A stretch of DNA of 64,000 nt, from positions 1,426,001 through 1,490,000 of the forward strand of contig JBAJFG010000073.1 of NCBI GenBank assembly GCA_037903475.1. Direction: 5' to 3'. The position numbers and the translations under genes were made by a program. This stretch comes from Ancylostoma caninum (lineage: Eukaryota > Nematoda > Chromadorea > Rhabditida > Ancylostomatidae). This document shows positions 60,885 through 64,000 of the stretch, one piece after another. The notes below the pieces were generated by a model that had not been told where the DNA came from, searched no databases, and worked only from the letters and a program-made list of their open reading frames with translations. The first letter of the stretch is position 1. The number at the start of each line of letters is the position of its first letter.

Positions 60885-62010
60885 CCCTCCTACACTTGGA
60901 TGTTTTATTTATACACTCCAAAACTCGAAGGTTCAGGGCACCATTGAAAAAGTGGAAATCATAGAAAGAAGCTGTGGATTTACTTGGCTGATACGGTGAA
61001 ATTTCGCTCGCATGGTTCATGGCAAAAACGGAGACCAGGGCCAGGATGCATCATTGAAATTACAAAGAAAAAACGGGTCGACGCCACACAAATTTACCCA
61101 ATGTTCACACTGGCGTCAACACATTTACCACAGGGTAATCTAATTCAGTGCATCCAGAAGTAGCTTTTCACCCAAGGATGAGATGGGAAAAGAGAATATT
61201 TCCTATATACTTGTGAAGGAATAAATTCCACGTTATCACTAGGAATCGAAAAACTAAGGAAAAGTGTACATCTGGAAGGCGTATACACAAATTTATGCAA
61301 TTCTGAATAAATAAGGGCAATCAGTGATTTTATTAAATGAATATAAATAGTATATAACAAAGAACAAATCAAGCCAGAATGATCTTCATGTTCCAGAAAG
61401 GGAAAAAACCTTGAGATCTACAATGGTCAAGCGCTTAATATCAGTTTTTTTTTGTCGACAAAGAAGTACAGAAGCTTGCCGCAGAAAAAAAGGAATGATA
61501 GGTTTGAATTCAAAAATAGCAAGGAAATGAAAATGATTTCATGGAAGGGCATATACACCCTCAATTCCAGTGATAAAAACAAATCAAGGAAGTGGGTGTT
61601 CTTGACCTAATGTACATGCCACATTATTCATACTGTAATTGCTGTCTGAGATGAAGTCATAAACACATCAGACCTAATCGGGTACGTATTTTTACACATA
61701 TTTTTACACAAATAAGTAAAGATTCGACTGTTGTGCTCGCAACTGTCAGCTCATAAACATAATGTAGGCGGCAGAAATTTGAAATAGAATTTGATGGATG
61801 ACTCCAGAAAAATAAGACAGTAATGAATCACTTGGCGGAGAGACAGGATGTGTTTTGTCGAGCCTGCGGAACTACATATTCCTCCCAGGGTAACCCTGCG
61901 GAACAAGAATGAGAAATTAGAAGGACGATTGGTGTATCTTTAAAGCGCTTGACAACATTCGCAAAATGGGAAATTTTGCTGTAGCAAACTCCTCCATGGG
62001 AAAAAGAAAA
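60885..62010. other. No supported gene
   Basis: A/T-rich, with only short frames. Confidence 0.4.
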
Positions 62011-62018
62011 CTCGGAAC

Positions 62019-62266
62019 CAGTGGCGGACGCAGAAAGTGGGCGGAAGGGGAGGGGGGGGGAGGGAGGCGGGAAAAAGGTGGAGTCTCAGCCGCTTCGGGG
62101 ACCCAGGTGGAAAATAAAACTAATAGAAATATTAATCATAATGATAAATAATAAATAAAAATTATATCAAAATAATAAAAATAAACAATTAAAAATGAAC
62201 TAATACAAGATTTTTATTTGTATTGTAAAGGAATTTCGAACCCCCCCCCCCTTGGGTCCGCCACTG
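62019..62266. mobile_element. Short hAT-type MITE with G-tract and C-tract
   Basis: The ends cagtggcggacgcag and gggtccgccactg are inverted. The flanks ctcggaac (62011-62018) and cctggaac (62267-62274) agree at 6 of 8 positions, fitting an aged 8-bp duplication. A G-rich run lies near the left end and a C12 run near the right end, so both could extend the inverted pairing. Related ends occur at 52325-52365 and 63480-63509. It is non-coding. Confidence 0.75.
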
Positions 62267-62274
62267 CCTGGAAC

Positions 62275-63479
62275 CCATCAACCATGGCTTTTGTCCTGCT
62301 TCTGAGAGGAATTATGCGAAGTTTTGGGTAAATTGCAACTGTGAGAAAACACAGAGAATGAGCAGCTTTCAGCAGGGATAAAAGGGTCAAAAGACAAATG
62401 GTGTGAGAAAAACCAACGATGCACCACTTTGCACTTGTGACTGGGTGAGATGGTTCTTGATTCTTTCTCATGGCGGGATCGATGAGCGGCCACAAGAAAA
62501 TCCTTGTGTGTGTGCCTTCAAGTACGGGGAGAACGACGCATACGTTCCTTGACTTCAAAGGATTAAGTTCCAGCTTTAAATGTGAATTTGGCTTCCCTTA
62601 ACGCACTAGAATATGGCATGACCACAAACTCGAGAAAAATTTCTGTGGTTTAGTGGATTTCTTTGTGATAGATAGATGATACGTTGACCTCTGAGAAAAC
62701 CATGGTGCACTGATAAGATCATGGATCCCCTAGCAGAAAGTTCGTTCCGAGAGGGTTATCGAACATAATGCGGATTCTACTGGATTGCTAGGCATCTGCC
62801 ACATGTGGCTCTCCGCGAAAACGAAGGCTTGGAAGACTGGGTTCAAGACGATTCTGTAGGACATCCTGGGTACCACTCTAATCTGCGTTTTCTCATAATT
62901 CTAAGTACTATATTGAAAAATACGAAAATTAGCACTATCCTCAGGAACAGGTTGAGAATGAGGATAAAACTGAGATTTAAAAGAATGCCTTCTTTTCGTC
63001 GCCGATGATAGTCTGCATTAATCGTGAACGTCAACAGAAAGAAATGCAGGGGAGGAATAACAGAAACAGCTGATCGAGTCGTCAGCGGCCAGAACACACA
63101 AAAAGTTCAGGCCAGTTCACAGCTGATCGGAGCAAATCCGTCAGCGAATTGATCTCGTCTCGAGAATGCTCCCATTAATTGGTTTAATTGGTCCACAGAG
63201 CACTTTTTGCGATCCCTCTCCTGAGGTGGTCTCCAAGAACCATGACGGATGCAGAAATGCTCAGCCAGCAGGTGAGGGAGGAAACTGGGCTTTCTGCAGC
63301 TACGAGGGTAGGGATGGTGGCAATTTCAGAAGAAATGACCATTTGAAAAATATTGATCAGTTTCAGAAAAAATGACCATTTGAAAAATATTGATAAGAGT
63401 GAGCGATCAAAAATAACCTAGTAGAAAGTGTATAACTATTTTAATAAAAAAATTGAAAAAAAATGACGATACAGTTTCC
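62275..63479. other. No supported gene
   Basis: The open frames at 62214-62558 (minus), 62805-63008 (plus) and 63166-63375 (plus) have no supporting splice sites or recognised motif. A short tandem direct repeat (gaccatttgaaaaatattga, twice) lies at 63338-63392. Confidence 0.4.
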
Positions 63480-63509
63480 CCCCCCCCCCCTTCCTGCGTC
63501 CGCCACTGT
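63480..63509. repeat. End of a 62019-type hAT MITE
   Basis: A C-tract followed by ttcctgcgtccgccactg matches the right end of the 62019-62266 element. The other end is not visible. Confidence 0.6.
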
Positions 63510-63691
63510 TGGACAGTTACACCGAGCTCGAATGCAAAGTTCAGAACTTGCCTTCTTTAAAACAGTTATTCATCACCGGAGTAATTTGAGGGGTAACTTA
63601 TGCGAGAACTCTTGTTTCAATGCGTTAAAAGGTGCTTATCTGTGAACTAATAGGTTTTGGAGGACCAGTGGTATGGAAGTCTACATGCAGT

Positions 63692-64000
63692 ACCCGCACT
63701 AAGTTTGCCAAAAATGAACATCTAGAATGCGGATTTGCGTTATTTTCATTCTACGGTTATAGCTCATCGTAACAAAGCGAATCACAGACCAACCCAAAAA
63801 CGGTAATGGAATGGGCTACCGTATTTCATGAAATCAGCCCTAAATTCCGTTTTTCAACAACGAAATTCGCCAGTTTTTAATCCTGCCGCGGCCTTGCCGC
63901 ACATGACGCGCGACATACTTTGAGGCGCGGCATGATCCGAGCTCTATAAATGACTCTGGAATTTCAATGCACTCTGGAATTTCAATGTTCAAAATCGAAA
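63692..64000. repeat. Foldback MITE, family A, copy 2, cut by window end
   Basis: It starts acccgcactaagtttgcc and follows the reverse complement of the right arm and centre of 22860-23320 (ctcatcgtaacaaagcga, tatttcatgaaatcagccct, gcggcatgatccgagctc). The opposite arm continues beyond the window. An 18-bp tandem duplication (actctggaatttcaatg) is at the break between centre and second arm. Confidence 0.85.

Overview
The window reads as nuclear DNA of a strongylid (hookworm-like) nematode. The signs are many short phase-consistent introns with TTTCAG-type acceptors, splice acceptors just upstream of two start codons as expected for spliced-leader trans-splicing, and three genes of clearly nematode type. 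It also holds several decayed Tc1/mariner, RTE-type LINE and hAT-like copies. Genus-level assignment is inference. There is no bacterial operon, CRISPR or plasmid-like content.

The strong genes lie between 26.6 and 43.4 kb. On the minus strand, 36270-26665 is a 20-exon gene whose junctions are all in phase; it encodes an 839-residue eIF4E-transporter protein (ifet-1). Divergent from it, 38062-40350 encodes 40S ribosomal protein S3a/eS1 (rps-1) in three exons, 257 aa. Convergent with rps-1, a two-exon minus-strand gene at 43347-40532 encodes a 103-aa insulin-like prepropeptide (ins-18 type). Its A-chain exon does not stand out as a long open frame and is easily missed.

Weaker gene models sit on the minus strand at the left. 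769-1265 is a basic, possibly nuclear protein (partial). 3969-5369 is a multi-pass membrane protein with six exons, five of them in phase. 6392-6633 is two exons of an unknown charged protein. A small acidic plus-strand gene may lie at 46064-46334.

The rest is repeat-rich. There is a 1.75-kb GC-rich minisatellite with a 50-bp unit (13324-15075) and a degenerate 60-bp array (7215-7812). Dead RTE-type LINE copies lie at 15374-18003 and 20563-22280. Mariner-type copies lie at 9358-10697, 18107-19075, 44751-45837 and 56956-58497. The last is DD37D and carries a nested 347-bp insert with perfect 56-bp inverted arms. A hAT-like element at 59768-60876 has a perfect 8-bp target duplication, and a small hAT-type MITE lies at 62019-62266. 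Foldback repeats include a 1.35-kb palindrome at 48325-49674. Several MITE families have two or more copies in the window, one of them inside the ins-18 intron.
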